Part shown: positions 38,281 to 47,757 of the stretch, one piece after another
Numbering within the stretch: the stretch's first letter is position 1
How the letters are laid out: each line of letters begins with the position of its first letter
NCBI RefSeq assembly: GCF_001485215.1
Contig: NZ_BBWW01000001.1
Coordinates: 4,030,001 to 4,094,000, forward strand
Source of the DNA: Leptolyngbya sp. NIES-2104
Lineage (GTDB): Bacteria > Cyanobacteriota > Cyanobacteriia > Leptolyngbyales > Leptolyngbyaceae
Length of the DNA stretch: 64,000 nt
Reading direction: 5' to 3'
Notes under the pieces: generated by a model
Database searches by the model: none
Told to the model about the DNA's origin: nothing
Seen by the model: the letters and a program-made list of their open reading frames with translations, nothing else
Translations under genes and position numbers: made by a program

Positions 38281-39531
38281 ATGATGGATGTGGAGAGTGC
38301 GATCGCGCTTGCGGATGAGTTGATTCTCAAATCGAGTGGAAAATCGATGAATGACCTTCAGCGTATCGTGTTTCGGGGGGCGTGGCAGGGAAAAAGTTTT
38401 ACTGAGATTCATCAAGATTGCCGCGATCGCTGTGGACTCGATCATTTGATGCGAAATGTGGGTCCTGAATTGTGGAAATTGCTCTCAGAAGCGACAGGAA
38501 AGAAAGTAACGAAGAATCACCTTCAAGGGGCATTCTCGAAGCTCAGAAGCGAATCTGTAAGCGATCAAGTTTATATCGATCGATTTCCGGTTGAACAAGA
38601 TTGTTACGCTGAAATTCTCAGACCTGGAGCATTGATCCGAATCCGAGCCGCCCAAGACATGGGAAAAACTTGGCTGATGGAACAAGTTTTAAGCCATGCT
38701 CGGCAGAATAGCTATCGCACTCAAGTCTTTAACTTTGAACTTTGCGATAGTACAGTTCTGACCGATTTGAATAAATTTTCTCAATGGTTTTGTGCAAGTA
38801 TTGCTCACGCTGTTGGTTTACCGAACCGTTTAGCTGATTATTGGGTAGACATCTTCGGATGTAACTATAACAGCACCTTGTATTTTGAGAATTATCTACT
38901 TCAGCAAATCGAAACTCCGTTTGTTCTGGCACTGGATAAAGTTGATATTGTGTTTGAACATAGTGCGATCGCGACTGATTTCTGTGCTCTACTCAGAGGC
39001 TGGAATCAACGCGCAATGCAGGGAGACGAGACTGGCGCAATTTGGAAAAAACTGCGATTAATCATTGTTCATTCCACCGAAGTTTATGGCAATTTAGATA
39101 TCAATCATTCACCGATCGGGGGGGTTGGCTTGATTGTGAAATTACCAGAATTTAACCGCGACCAAGTTCAGGAATTGTTGAACCGCTATCAACTCGATTG
39201 GAATGTCGATCGCTTAATGAATCTGGTCGGTGGTCATCCTTACTTAATCCAACAGGCAATCAAACAAAAGCTACCCTTTGATGAATTGCTACAGTCTGCT
39301 CCTACCGAATCGGGAATTTATAGTGATCATCTGCGGAGACATTGGACACAATTACAGCAGAGGATGGATATTGCGATCGCGTTCAAGCAAGTGATTTGCT
39401 CTAGTAAGCCTGTTGCGCTCGATCCGTTCCAAGCCTTTAAGCTCGAAAGTATGGGATTAGTTCATTTACAGGGAAATGCAGCGATTCCGCGATGTGAATT
39501 GTATCGGTTGTATTTTGTCGATCGACTTTAA
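38281..39531 (+). CDS. HTH-VMAP / AAA-like domain ATPase (AAA_35)
   Basis: 416 aa (two adjacent ATGs). The N-terminal about 85 residues match the HTH domain of vWA-MoxR-associated proteins: MNDLQRIVFRGAWQGKSF, then LWKLLSEATGKKVTKN. The rest is an AAA-like (AAA_35) P-loop ATPase with a degenerate Walker A, RIRAAQDMGKTW, Walker B-like FVLALDKVD, and LVGGHPYLIQ near the end. Such HTH-AAA_35 proteins abound in cyanobacteria and belong to signalling/conflict-type NTPase systems. Divergent from the kinase-VWA gene; ends in a TTAA joint stop with the oxygenase gene. Confidence 0.83.
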   Translation: MMDVESAIALADELILKSSGKSMNDLQRIVFRGAWQGKSFTEIHQDCRDRCGLDHLMRNVGPELWKLLSEATGKKVTKNHLQGAFSKLRSESVSDQVYIDRFPVEQDCYAEILRPGALIRIRAAQDMGKTWLMEQVLSHARQNSYRTQVFNFELCDSTVLTDLNKFSQWFCASIAHAVGLPNRLADYWVDIFGCNYNSTLYFENYLLQQIETPFVLALDKVDIVFEHSAIATDFCALLRGWNQRAMQGDETGAIWKKLRLIIVHSTEVYGNLDINHSPIGGVGLIVKLPEFNRDQVQELLNRYQLDWNVDRLMNLVGGHPYLIQQAIKQKLPFDELLQSAPTESGIYSDHLRRHWTQLQQRMDIAIAFKQVICSSKPVALDPFQAFKLESMGLVHLQGNAAIPRCELYRLYFVDRL

Positions 39532-40226
39532 CCAAATCGTTTCCACTGGCTCGGAGGAGGTGTCAAAAACTCATATGTTCCCGCTGATGTTTCGATCGCT
39601 GTGATCACAATGTCAAACGATAACGACACTCGCAGTTCCTCAGTTTCATTCATCGTAACGGCATGACGCTGCTTTGCTGGAAAAATTACTAATCGACCCT
39701 CAATCGGTGGATAAGCGGCATAAAGCTGATTGAGATAGTTATCAGCATCAACAATATCTGTATTCTCGCTTCCCAACCCCGGACAGACCTCATTCACCCG
39801 CGCATCATTAAAAAACACTAAAGTTCCTGGATCGCCCATCTCATCGGTTGGAACTTGAATGTAATAAACTGCGCTGATATGAGCCGTATTGTGAGAATGA
39901 GCGCCAACCTCTTCTTCGGTGCGAGAAAGAATTGACCAAGCCCGTTGAATGTACAAATCAACTTTGCTCAAATCAACGCCAATGTCTTGTAAATAAATTA
40001 AAACATGCCGCTCCACTTGTTCTACAATCCAAGCGAAATCTGGATGAGTATGAATCTGATTCACCCCGTGAATATCGCCCGTCCAAGCCATTCCAGGATG
40101 GTTTCGAGATTCAGTCACTTCGCTCTCTAGCTTCAGAACTGCTTCTGTCAAACTTTGTCGATGTTTCTCGGCATCTGGCAAGTCTTCATAGTAAATCGCT
40201 AAGGGAAACCAAGTCTCGATCGGCAT
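39528..40226 (-). CDS. 2OG-Fe(II) oxygenase family protein
   Basis: 232 aa, soluble. The putative 2OG-Fe(II) oxygenase domain (PF13759 type) has a jelly-roll with iron-binding His in HSHNTAHISAVYYIQ and a distal His in GRLVIFPAKQRHAVT, followed by Arg-containing ELRVSLSFDI that would bind 2-oxoglutarate. The substrate is unknown; relatives hydroxylate peptides or small molecules. Convergent with the HTH-AAA gene, 4-bp overlap; 79 bp from the divergent WD40 gene. Confidence 0.85.
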   Translation of the reverse strand: MPIETWFPLAIYYEDLPDAEKHRQSLTEAVLKLESEVTESRNHPGMAWTGDIHGVNQIHTHPDFAWIVEQVERHVLIYLQDIGVDLSKVDLYIQRAWSILSRTEEEVGAHSHNTAHISAVYYIQVPTDEMGDPGTLVFFNDARVNEVCPGLGSENTDIVDADNYLNQLYAAYPPIEGRLVIFPAKQRHAVTMNETEELRVSLSFDIVITAIETSAGTYEFLTPPPSQWKRFG

Positions 40227-40305
40227 TTCTCTATCTCTTAATCTGTGCGATCGAGTTTATCAGTTCGCCAAGCGAGTAAGATAAGAAATCATCTTTTGCG
40301 GCAGC

Positions 40306-43300
40306 ATGAGCCACCTTTATCAAGTCGGCGGCAATTTACCGATCGATGCTCCCACTTATGTCAAAAGAAACGCCGATCGTACGCTTTACGAGCATCTCAG
40401 AAACGGCGATTTCTGCTATGTACTCAATTCCCGCCAAATGGGAAAATCGAGCTTGCGAGTTCAAACGATGCACAGGTTACAGAGCGAAAATATTGCTTGT
40501 GCAGTGATTGATTTGACAACGATCGGCATCGAGCAAATTAGCTCAGAACAATGGTATGCCAGTTTGATCGGCAGTTTAGCGAATCGATTCAAACTAGAAT
40601 TTAATTTAGTGAACTGGTGGAAAGATCGACAAATTCTAACTCCTGTTCAACGCTGGAGCAGCTTTCTAGAAGAGATTTTGCTAAAGCAAATCAATCAGCA
40701 AATTGTTATTTTCATTGATGAAATTGATAGTGTTCTCAGTCTTCCTTTTCCGGTTGAAGATTTTTTTGCCTCGATTCGCGCTTGTTACAACCAACGAGTT
40801 GAGAATGCAGATTACGATCGATTAACCTTCGCGCTGTTAGGAGTCGCCTCGCCTTCTCATTTAATGCAGGATAAACAGCGAACTCCGTTTAACATTGGTT
40901 ATGCGATCGAGCTTTCCGGCTTTCAATTACACGAAGTTGATGTTCTCGCTCAAGGTTTACCCGTTGCTAATCCAGCGATAGTGATCAAAGAAATCTTGTA
41001 TTGGACGGGCGGACAGCCTTTTTTGACTCAGAAGCTTTGTCGATTGGTTGAGCAAACAGGTGATGATATTGAAAGAATTGTGCGATCGCGCATCCTAGAG
41101 CAATGGGAATTTCAAGATGAACCAACGCATTTAAAAACGATTCGCGATCGCCTACTCAATAAACGCACTGGAAGACTACTCGGACTTTACCAAAAGGCAC
41201 TCACACATACACTCAAAATAGACGGTAGCCTTGATCAAATTGAACTGAGACTATCTGGATTAGTCGTGGAACGTCAGGGCTATCTCGCCGTTTATAATTC
41301 GATTTATGCGGCAGTATTCAACCTTGAATGGACTGAGCAAATTTTAGCGAGTATTTGCCCCTATTCTGATGCGCTGAATGCTTGGATGGCATCAGGGCAA
41401 GACGAATCTTGGTTGTTGAGAAAACAGGCATTACAAGAGGCTCTGGCTTGGGCAACTGGGAAAAGTTTAAGCGATCGAGATTATTGGTTCCTTGATGCCA
41501 GCCGCGAACTTGAAACCCGCGAAGTTCAAAGCGCTCTGGAAGCTGAACAAAAAGCCAATCAAATTCTGACTGAGGCACGACAAGAAGCGGAAGCCGAAGA
41601 GCGAAAAGCCAATCAGCGACTGGCAAAAACTCAATGGAAAGCGCGTTGGGTATCGCGAATCGGGTTTGGCATGTTAGCGCTGATATCGATCGCTGCGATT
41701 ACCGTTAGCCTCGAAGCTCGAAATATTCTCCGCAATGCTGAAATTGCTCGAAGGTCGGTTGAAATTGAGAGTTTTAATGCTGCGGCACAACTGCGATCGC
41801 TCAAAAACGATCAGCTAAATGGACTTCTCGAAAGTGTTAAAGCTGTTCAAAGCTTTTCAAACCTACCACCCGATGCACAGTCTAAATTACTTTTGGAAAC
41901 TAGCAATACATTACAGCAATCGATCTATAGCATTCACGAATGGAATCGCTTACAAGAACATCAAGATAAAGTGAATGGCGTTGCTTTTAGTCGAGATGGA
42001 AAACGAATTGCAACTGCAAGCGATGATACCACTGTGAAGCTTTGGACGGTTGAAGGGGAATTGCTCAAAACACTGTCATGTGAGCAGGATAAGCGCTGTA
42101 GTGCATTTACTAGCGTTGCGTTCACGGAAGACGATCGCTTATTAGCCACAAGCCAAAACGGTAAGATTTACGTCTGGAATCAAGCAGGCGAACTGATTAA
42201 AACACTATCAGGACATACTCAGGGAATTGAAAACGTCACAGTTGGGAAGAGTGCAATTGCATCCGCAAGCTGGGATAATACGATTCGACTTTGGAACTTG
42301 AACGGCGATCCAATTAAAACTCCTTCTCTCAGGCATAAAGGAGCCGTTTACACGGTTAGCTTTAGCCCGAATGGACAATCATTTGCTTCGGCAGGTGAAC
42401 ATGGAGATATCAAGCTTTGGACAGTCCAAGGTAAATTACTGAAACAATGGAAAGCCCATGATACTCAAATTAATAGCTTAAGCTTCTCCGGTGAACTATT
42501 AGCTTCAGCAAGTGGTGATGGTTCTGTAAAGCTTTGGAAAGATGGAACTTTAATTAGAACCTTGAGTAGTCGAAATGGACAGGTTTACAGTGTGAGTTTC
42601 AGCCCGGATGGACAAACGATCGCATCTGCACACCAAGACGGAACGATTAAACAATGGCGTGTATCTGATGGGCGCGAAATCAATGTTTTTACAGGTCATA
42701 AAGGTGCGGTTTACAGTGTGAGTTTTAGCCCGGATGGTAAAGTTTTAGCATCATCGAGCTATGACAATACTGTAAAGCTTTGGAAATTGGAGAATCCACT
42801 GCGCCGAGTCTTGCGGGGACATACTGCTGAGGTGAACAGTATTCGGTTTAGTCCGAATGGTCAACGGCTTGTAAGTGCAAGTCAGGATGGAAGTATTAAA
42901 CTTTGGGATGTGAACGGACGATTTTTAAGCACGATCGCTTCTCATCCCAACTGGTTTCAAAGCGCAGTCTTTAGCCCAAATGGTTCGATGATTGCAACAG
43001 CCAGCCGCGATCGCACAATCAAACTTTGGAAACCTGACGGAACTTTGCTAAAAACGCTGTCAGGTCACACCGGGCGCGTCTACAATATTGCCTTTAGCCC
43101 CGATGGTCAAACTGTATTATCCGCAAGCTATGATTCTTCAATTCGACTTTGGAACCTTCAAGGAACAGTGTTAACAACACTTCGGGGACATAGCGGCAGG
43201 ATCTACAGTGCAGAATTTAGCCCGGATGGAAATACGATCGTGTCCGCAGGCGGCGATGAAACGGTGCGATTGTGGGATCGACAAGGTAAGCACCTCCAGC

Positions 43301-43788
43301 AAATGAATGCTCATAGTGGCAGAGTGTATAATGCGGAAATTAGTCCAGATAGTCAGGTCATTGTTTCCGGTGGAAATGATGGAGTGCTGAGGTTTTGGAA
43401 TTTTCAGGGAAAAGAAGCGATCGCAGCAAAAAGCGATGGTGGATCAATCTACAGCATTGCGATTAGCTCGGATAGTCAAACGATCGCATCCGGGCATCAA
43501 GATGGAACGATTCGACTCTGGGATCGAAAAGGTAATTTACTTAGAACTTTAAGAGGACATACCGGAATTGTTGAAGGACTAAGCTTTAGTCCGAATTCTG
43601 ATCAATTCTTAGCTTCTGCAAGTCGAGATAAGACGATTATTTTATGGCAATGGCGATCGAGTCTTGATCAACTTCTCACCCAAAGCTGTGATTGGCTTCA
43701 GAACTATTTGAAAAACAATTCGACTGTGAAAGAGCGCGATCGAACAGTCTGCCAAAACTCCGGAGAACCATTACCTCGATCGTACTAA
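40306..43788 (+). CDS. AAA-like ATPase - coiled coil - TM - 14x WD40 protein
   Basis: 1160 aa. Residues about 1-330 are an AAA_35-type ATPase (GDFCYVLNSRQMGKSSL as Walker A; IVIFIDEIDSV as Walker B), starting with YQVGGNLPIDAPTYVKR typical of the cyanobacterial family. A charged helix around 410-440 precedes one membrane helix (IGFGMLALISIAAITVSL). From about 545 to 1125 come 14 WD40 repeats (each ending in xxIKLW/RLW), which equals two seven-bladed propellers. Likely a membrane-anchored signalling or assembly platform. Overlaps the convergent TPR gene by 18 bp. Confidence 0.9.
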   Translation: MSHLYQVGGNLPIDAPTYVKRNADRTLYEHLRNGDFCYVLNSRQMGKSSLRVQTMHRLQSENIACAVIDLTTIGIEQISSEQWYASLIGSLANRFKLEFNLVNWWKDRQILTPVQRWSSFLEEILLKQINQQIVIFIDEIDSVLSLPFPVEDFFASIRACYNQRVENADYDRLTFALLGVASPSHLMQDKQRTPFNIGYAIELSGFQLHEVDVLAQGLPVANPAIVIKEILYWTGGQPFLTQKLCRLVEQTGDDIERIVRSRILEQWEFQDEPTHLKTIRDRLLNKRTGRLLGLYQKALTHTLKIDGSLDQIELRLSGLVVERQGYLAVYNSIYAAVFNLEWTEQILASICPYSDALNAWMASGQDESWLLRKQALQEALAWATGKSLSDRDYWFLDASRELETREVQSALEAEQKANQILTEARQEAEAEERKANQRLAKTQWKARWVSRIGFGMLALISIAAITVSLEARNILRNAEIARRSVEIESFNAAAQLRSLKNDQLNGLLESVKAVQSFSNLPPDAQSKLLLETSNTLQQSIYSIHEWNRLQEHQDKVNGVAFSRDGKRIATASDDTTVKLWTVEGELLKTLSCEQDKRCSAFTSVAFTEDDRLLATSQNGKIYVWNQAGELIKTLSGHTQGIENVTVGKSAIASASWDNTIRLWNLNGDPIKTPSLRHKGAVYTVSFSPNGQSFASAGEHGDIKLWTVQGKLLKQWKAHDTQINSLSFSGELLASASGDGSVKLWKDGTLIRTLSSRNGQVYSVSFSPDGQTIASAHQDGTIKQWRVSDGREINVFTGHKGAVYSVSFSPDGKVLASSSYDNTVKLWKLENPLRRVLRGHTAEVNSIRFSPNGQRLVSASQDGSIKLWDVNGRFLSTIASHPNWFQSAVFSPNGSMIATASRDRTIKLWKPDGTLLKTLSGHTGRVYNIAFSPDGQTVLSASYDSSIRLWNLQGTVLTTLRGHSGRIYSAEFSPDGNTIVSAGGDETVRLWDRQGKHLQQMNAHSGRVYNAEISPDSQVIVSGGNDGVLRFWNFQGKEAIAAKSDGGSIYSIAISSDSQTIASGHQDGTIRLWDRKGNLLRTLRGHTGIVEGLSFSPNSDQFLASASRDKTIILWQWRSSLDQLLTQSCDWLQNYLKNNSTVKERDRTVCQNSGEPLPRSY

Positions 43789-44709
43789 AATCGGCAGTAA
43801 AAACATGAGCACGATCGCCAACACGATACCCACAACCACACGACTTCTGTTGATCTCTTTGGAAGTTAGAACCATCTTCCCATAAGCATCGAATGATAAT
43901 AGCACCGTGAAAAAAGGTCGAACGACAACAACAATCAATAACAATAACCAATACAACGCCCGAAACTGTGGAATCAGCAACAACGCCATCCAAGGACCTC
44001 TTACCATTCCAACCCGAAATCGATCGACACTCAGCACAAATCGATAGATACCATTCTGAGCTTTTAGAGCTTCGACCAGTCCTTGTCTTGCCCATTCTAA
44101 GTCTGGCTTCAGTCTCAATGCCGTTTGAAAACTCTCCAAAGCAATAGACATCCGATGCTGACGAAACGCAATCCATCCCCGAACTGCATGAGCAAAATGA
44201 TTTTCTGGAGCAATTCCCAGAGATGCGGTAACCTCTTCTTCTGCTTGAGATAGCTGTCCCAATTCCGTCAAAGACAATACTCTCAAATTCATGCAGCCGA
44301 TGTTTTCTGGATCAATCTGTAAGCCTTTCTCAGCCGTGATCAATGCTTCTTTTGGCTTCTTCTGATCGAATTGAATTGCAGCAAGCCGAGCATAACTATC
44401 GGTATCTTCTGGATCTAATCGCAAAGCTTCTAAAACTGAACTTTTCGCCGCTTTCAAATTCCCCTGATCCCGCAGAATACCCGCCTTGATATAGTGAGCA
44501 CCGCCATGATTCGGCTCAAGCGCGATCGCTCGATCAATTTGTGCGATCGCGTCCTTCTCTTGATTCAATTGAGCAAAACAGAGCGCTAACAGTCTATGAC
44601 ACGAAGCATCATCTGGATCGATCGCTAATCCTTGATGCAATTCCTTTACAGCTAAATCAAACCGTCGCTGTTCAAACAACAATCGCGCTCTTTCAAACTG
44701 ATTGCTCAT
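43771..44709 (-). CDS. TPR-repeat protein with C-terminal membrane segments
   Basis: 312 aa. About six TPRs from residue 3 (RARLLFEQRRFDLAVKELHQGL; LALCFAQLNQEKDAIAQIDRA; AGILRDQGNLKAAKSSVLEA; and so on to about 215), then two or three membrane helices (FRALYWLLLLIVVVVRPFF and RVVVGIVLAIVLMFLLPIL). The TPR domain faces one side of the membrane and would bind partner proteins. Its start overlaps the stop of the AAA ATPase gene by 4 bp (ATGA, 44706-44709), so the two are made as a pair. Confidence 0.83.
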   Translation of the reverse strand: MSNQFERARLLFEQRRFDLAVKELHQGLAIDPDDASCHRLLALCFAQLNQEKDAIAQIDRAIALEPNHGGAHYIKAGILRDQGNLKAAKSSVLEALRLDPEDTDSYARLAAIQFDQKKPKEALITAEKGLQIDPENIGCMNLRVLSLTELGQLSQAEEEVTASLGIAPENHFAHAVRGWIAFRQHRMSIALESFQTALRLKPDLEWARQGLVEALKAQNGIYRFVLSVDRFRVGMVRGPWMALLLIPQFRALYWLLLLIVVVVRPFFTVLLSFDAYGKMVLTSKEINRSRVVVGIVLAIVLMFLLPILVRSR

Positions 44710-46004
44710 TTCAGATAGTCCAAAATGTCATTATATGTACCGTCCTGATTCGCATGAACCGCATAGTTTCGAGCCGAGCTAAACCATTCTCGCGTCGAAG
44801 GCTTAACCGCTTGAACTGCATTGATCAAATCCTTTGTGGTCAAAGGTTGCGGTCTTCCGGTCTTCATCGCTTCTTGCAGCTTTCTTTCAACGGCAACATC
44901 GACGATCGCTTTCAAATCTGCTCCAGAAAAATCCTTTGCTTTTTTAGCGATCGGGTCAAAATCAATGTCCGAAACGGGCTTCCCTTTGCATAACAATCTT
45001 AGAATTGCCGATCGCGCAATTTGATCAGGCGGCGGAACAAACAAAATGCGATCGAACCTTCCCGGACGACGAAACGCACTATCCAAATGCCACGGTGTAT
45101 TCGTCGCTGCTAGAATTAACACCCCTTCATTCGAGTACTCAACGCCATCTAGCTCCATCAAAAACTGATTGATGATCATTCTAGAATTAGACTGCCGAAA
45201 GTCCGATCGACTTGCAGCCAACGCATCCGCCTCATCAAAAAACAACACACAGGGCGAATTTCGTCTTGCTCGATCGAACAATTCATGTAAGTTCCGCTCA
45301 CTATTGCCAAGCCACATATCCAAAACATCATTCAGCCCCACTGAAATAAAGTTGGCTTGAATTTCCCCCGCTGTCGCTCGTGCAATGTGAGTTTTACCGC
45401 AACCCGGAGGACCATACATGAGAATTCCGCCCCCGATCGCTTTTCCATAAGCTTTGAACAATTCAGCATTCGCTAACGGATAGATAATCTTGAGCCGAAT
45501 CTGTTCTTTCAACTCTTCCATCCCGCCCACATCTGCAAAGGTGAGTTTCGGACGTTCGATCGATTGATCCTCTGCTTGCTGTCCAACTGAACCAAACACA
45601 GGAACCGCCGCTAATTGATCCGCTAAATCTGAGGAGTTCAAACTTTCATCTTGCTCTGCTGCCCGTCGAAACTGTTGGGCTGCCCGTGTCATGTCTTCAG
45701 TCTGTAACAACACTCGTGCGTGCAATGAGAGCCATGCCGCTTCGGGATTCGGTTGTGCTGTCAGCCTGTCCAGGAGTTCTAATGTGGTGGAAAACTCTCC
45801 AAGCTGAAACAGCGATCGAGCAAGTCCAAACTGTGCTGCTGTATTTCTTGGATCAAGCTTCAGTGCTCCTTCGTACTCAGTTTCAGCCGCTTCAGCCTCA
45901 CCGCGATTCAATAACGTCTCTGCCAAATGTAATCGAAGTGGCACATTATCGGGTGAAAATTTCAGTGCATCCCGGAGCGCAGGAACCGGATCAGAAAAAG
46001 TCAT
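44706..46004 (-). CDS. TPR-AAA ATPase
   Basis: 432 aa. An N-terminal TPR region (about 1-125: PLRLHLAETLLNRGEAEAAE) is followed by a AAA domain of the Cdc48/Msp1-like group: Walker A GPPGCGKTHIA, Walker B VLFFDEADAL, sensor-1 LILAATNTPWHLD and the arginine pair RRPGRFDR. The second region of homology is intact, so an active ring ATPase is expected. It is coupled by ATGA to a TPR protein with membrane helices, suggesting a ring that works on a membrane client (for example extraction or quality control). Inference only. Confidence 0.88.
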   Translation of the reverse strand: MTFSDPVPALRDALKFSPDNVPLRLHLAETLLNRGEAEAAETEYEGALKLDPRNTAAQFGLARSLFQLGEFSTTLELLDRLTAQPNPEAAWLSLHARVLLQTEDMTRAAQQFRRAAEQDESLNSSDLADQLAAVPVFGSVGQQAEDQSIERPKLTFADVGGMEELKEQIRLKIIYPLANAELFKAYGKAIGGGILMYGPPGCGKTHIARATAGEIQANFISVGLNDVLDMWLGNSERNLHELFDRARRNSPCVLFFDEADALAASRSDFRQSNSRMIINQFLMELDGVEYSNEGVLILAATNTPWHLDSAFRRPGRFDRILFVPPPDQIARSAILRLLCKGKPVSDIDFDPIAKKAKDFSGADLKAIVDVAVERKLQEAMKTGRPQPLTTKDLINAVQAVKPSTREWFSSARNYAVHANQDGTYNDILDYLK

Positions 46005-46128
46005 GGCTTAATTTCTCCACTGTGAGACGGCACATGGTTACTTCTCTTTTATACGGTTTCCCGCTGGTTAATTCCGAAGAATTTTGGCGATCGTCTTTAG
46101 CCCCCTTCAGTTGGCTTCGCACGGTTAG

Positions 46129-46149
46129 CCCCGGAATGGAATTCCGGAG
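46129..46149. repeat. Dispersed repeat with CCGGAAT-GGA-ATTCCGG core
   Basis: Perfect 7-bp arms CCGGAAT/ATTCCGG around GGA (46131-46147). The core is shared with 4671-4690, where it likewise lies just behind a minus-strand gene (here plsC). Flanking similarity is uncertain. Confidence 0.6.
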
Positions 46150-46183
46150 CGGGTCAACATCGAAGCGAAGAAACTCACCACAC

Positions 46184-46858
46184 TCAACGCCCTAAGTCAT
46201 GTAGCGCATGAATCGCGATCGCACACCGCTGCGTAATCGCTTCGAGTTCTGCTCGATCGCTACTTTTCGGTGCTTCAATCACTTCCCCGATCCGAATCGT
46301 AATCGGCACAGGTCGCGGAATCGAACTTCCCGGCTTAAAAATCTCATGCGTTCCCCACAAGCTGACGGGAATCAAGGGCGAATTCGTTTTCGCAGCAATC
46401 CAAGCCGCTCCTAATTTCGGATCAGCGATTCGTCCATCAGCGGTACGAGTGCCATCGAGAAAGACACCCGTTGCCCAGCCCGATTCGACCGATGCCATCG
46501 CTGCTTTCATCGCGGCTCGATCGCCTGTTCCCCGCTTTACCGGATACGCCCCGTAAGCTGTAATCGCTTGCTTGAGTACTGGAACTTTGAACAATTCTTC
46601 TTTTGCCATGTATGCCACGGGTCGCCCGATCGCACAAGACAGCAACGGCGGATCAAAATCGCTTGCGTGATTGCTCACTACTAAAAGCCGTCCTTGTTTC
46701 GGAACATTCTCAGCCCCGTAGATGCGACCCCGGAAATAGGTATGTAGCACCGGAGACACGATCGACCATTTGAACAGGTGATAAAGCACCAAACTGATCA
46801 ACGGTTCTCGATCGCGCACAATTTCAGCATCTACAGGACGGGACGGCGTTTCTCTCAT
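46184..46858 (-). CDS. plsC: 1-acyl-sn-glycerol-3-phosphate acyltransferase
   Basis: About 224 aa from ATG 46858, chosen because it overlaps the fabD stop as ATGA. Second acylation step of phospholipid synthesis (lysophosphatidate to phosphatidate). Motif I is NHASDFD (the H-x4-D catalytic pair), motif III is VFLDGTRTADG (family usually EGTRS, here DGTRT), and motif IV is LIPVSLWG. One N-terminal membrane helix. Last gene of a plsX-fabH-fabD-plsC operon. Other PlsC-like acyltransferases exist in the family, so substrate preference is not certain. Confidence 0.88.
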   Translation of the reverse strand: MRETPSRPVDAEIVRDREPLISLVLYHLFKWSIVSPVLHTYFRGRIYGAENVPKQGRLLVVSNHASDFDPPLLSCAIGRPVAYMAKEELFKVPVLKQAITAYGAYPVKRGTGDRAAMKAAMASVESGWATGVFLDGTRTADGRIADPKLGAAWIAAKTNSPLIPVSLWGTHEIFKPGSSIPRPVPITIRIGEVIEAPKSSDRAELEAITQRCAIAIHALHDLGR

Positions 46859-47736
46859 GTCGAAATGTCCGCAAGACTGCTCACATTTTCTAACACGAGA
46901 TCGGGACACGTGCGCTTAATAATTCCGGTCAGCACTTTTCCAGGTCCGACTTCGATCACTCGATCAATGTATTCATCTGCAAACTTGAGCGAAATTTCCC
47001 GCCAGCGAACTGCTCCAGTCATCTGCCGACTGAGCCGAGTTTTCAACTCTCCCGCATTGCGACTCGGAATCGGATCAACGTTCGATAGTACAGGTACGTC
47101 CGCCGCTTTGAAGTCCACTGCATCCAGAACGGTTTGAAATTGCGCTGCCGCATCCGCCATCAATGGAGAGTGAAACGCACCGCTTACATTGAGTTTTACG
47201 GCTCTCTTCGATTTCACTTGAGCCATCACCGCTTCCACCGCTTCCGGAGCTCCAGAAATGACAACTTGACCTGCATTGTTATCATTTGCCAGCACAGCAC
47301 CCGATGTTTCAGCTAGCACCGATTCAAGCTGATCGCGATCGAATCCCAATAACGCCGCCATCATGCCATCCGATGCACTATCCATCAACTGAGCGCGTTT
47401 CTGCATTAGTCGCAATCCCGCCTCAAAGTCGAACACACCCGCCGTATACAGCGCTGAATATTCTCCTAAACTATGTCCTGCTACATAGTCGGGATATTGC
47501 CCTTTCTCTTTGAGCAAATCCGCCAAAATCGTCTCAATCACATACAGACAAGGCTGAGTGTAAAGTGTTTGAGAAACTTTATCCTCTGGGTTTTGACAAA
47601 TCTCAACGACTGACCACCCTAGAATCTTTTCTGCCTGGTCAAATCTCGTTTTCGCCGTTAGAGTCTCTAGCAAATCCGAACCCATCCCGATCGCCTGAGA
47701 ACCTTGCCCAGGAAACACCCATGCCGTTGTTACCAT
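46855..47736 (-). CDS. fabD: Malonyl-CoA:ACP transacylase
   Basis: 293 aa. Loads malonate from CoA to ACP for fatty acid elongation. GQGSQ motif near the N-terminus (VFPGQGSQAIGMG), nucleophile Ser89 in GHSLGEYSAL, and the catalytic His in SGAFHSPLM. Length equals the family's. Cytosolic. 21 bp behind fabH and translationally coupled to plsC by a 4-bp overlap, so lipid precursor supply and phospholipid acylation are produced together. Confidence 0.96.
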   Translation of the reverse strand: MVTTAWVFPGQGSQAIGMGSDLLETLTAKTRFDQAEKILGWSVVEICQNPEDKVSQTLYTQPCLYVIETILADLLKEKGQYPDYVAGHSLGEYSALYTAGVFDFEAGLRLMQKRAQLMDSASDGMMAALLGFDRDQLESVLAETSGAVLANDNNAGQVVISGAPEAVEAVMAQVKSKRAVKLNVSGAFHSPLMADAAAQFQTVLDAVDFKAADVPVLSNVDPIPSRNAGELKTRLSRQMTGAVRWREISLKFADEYIDRVIEVGPGKVLTGIIKRTCPDLVLENVSSLADIST

Positions 47737-47757
47737 TGTCTTAGTGATGTAATGAAA

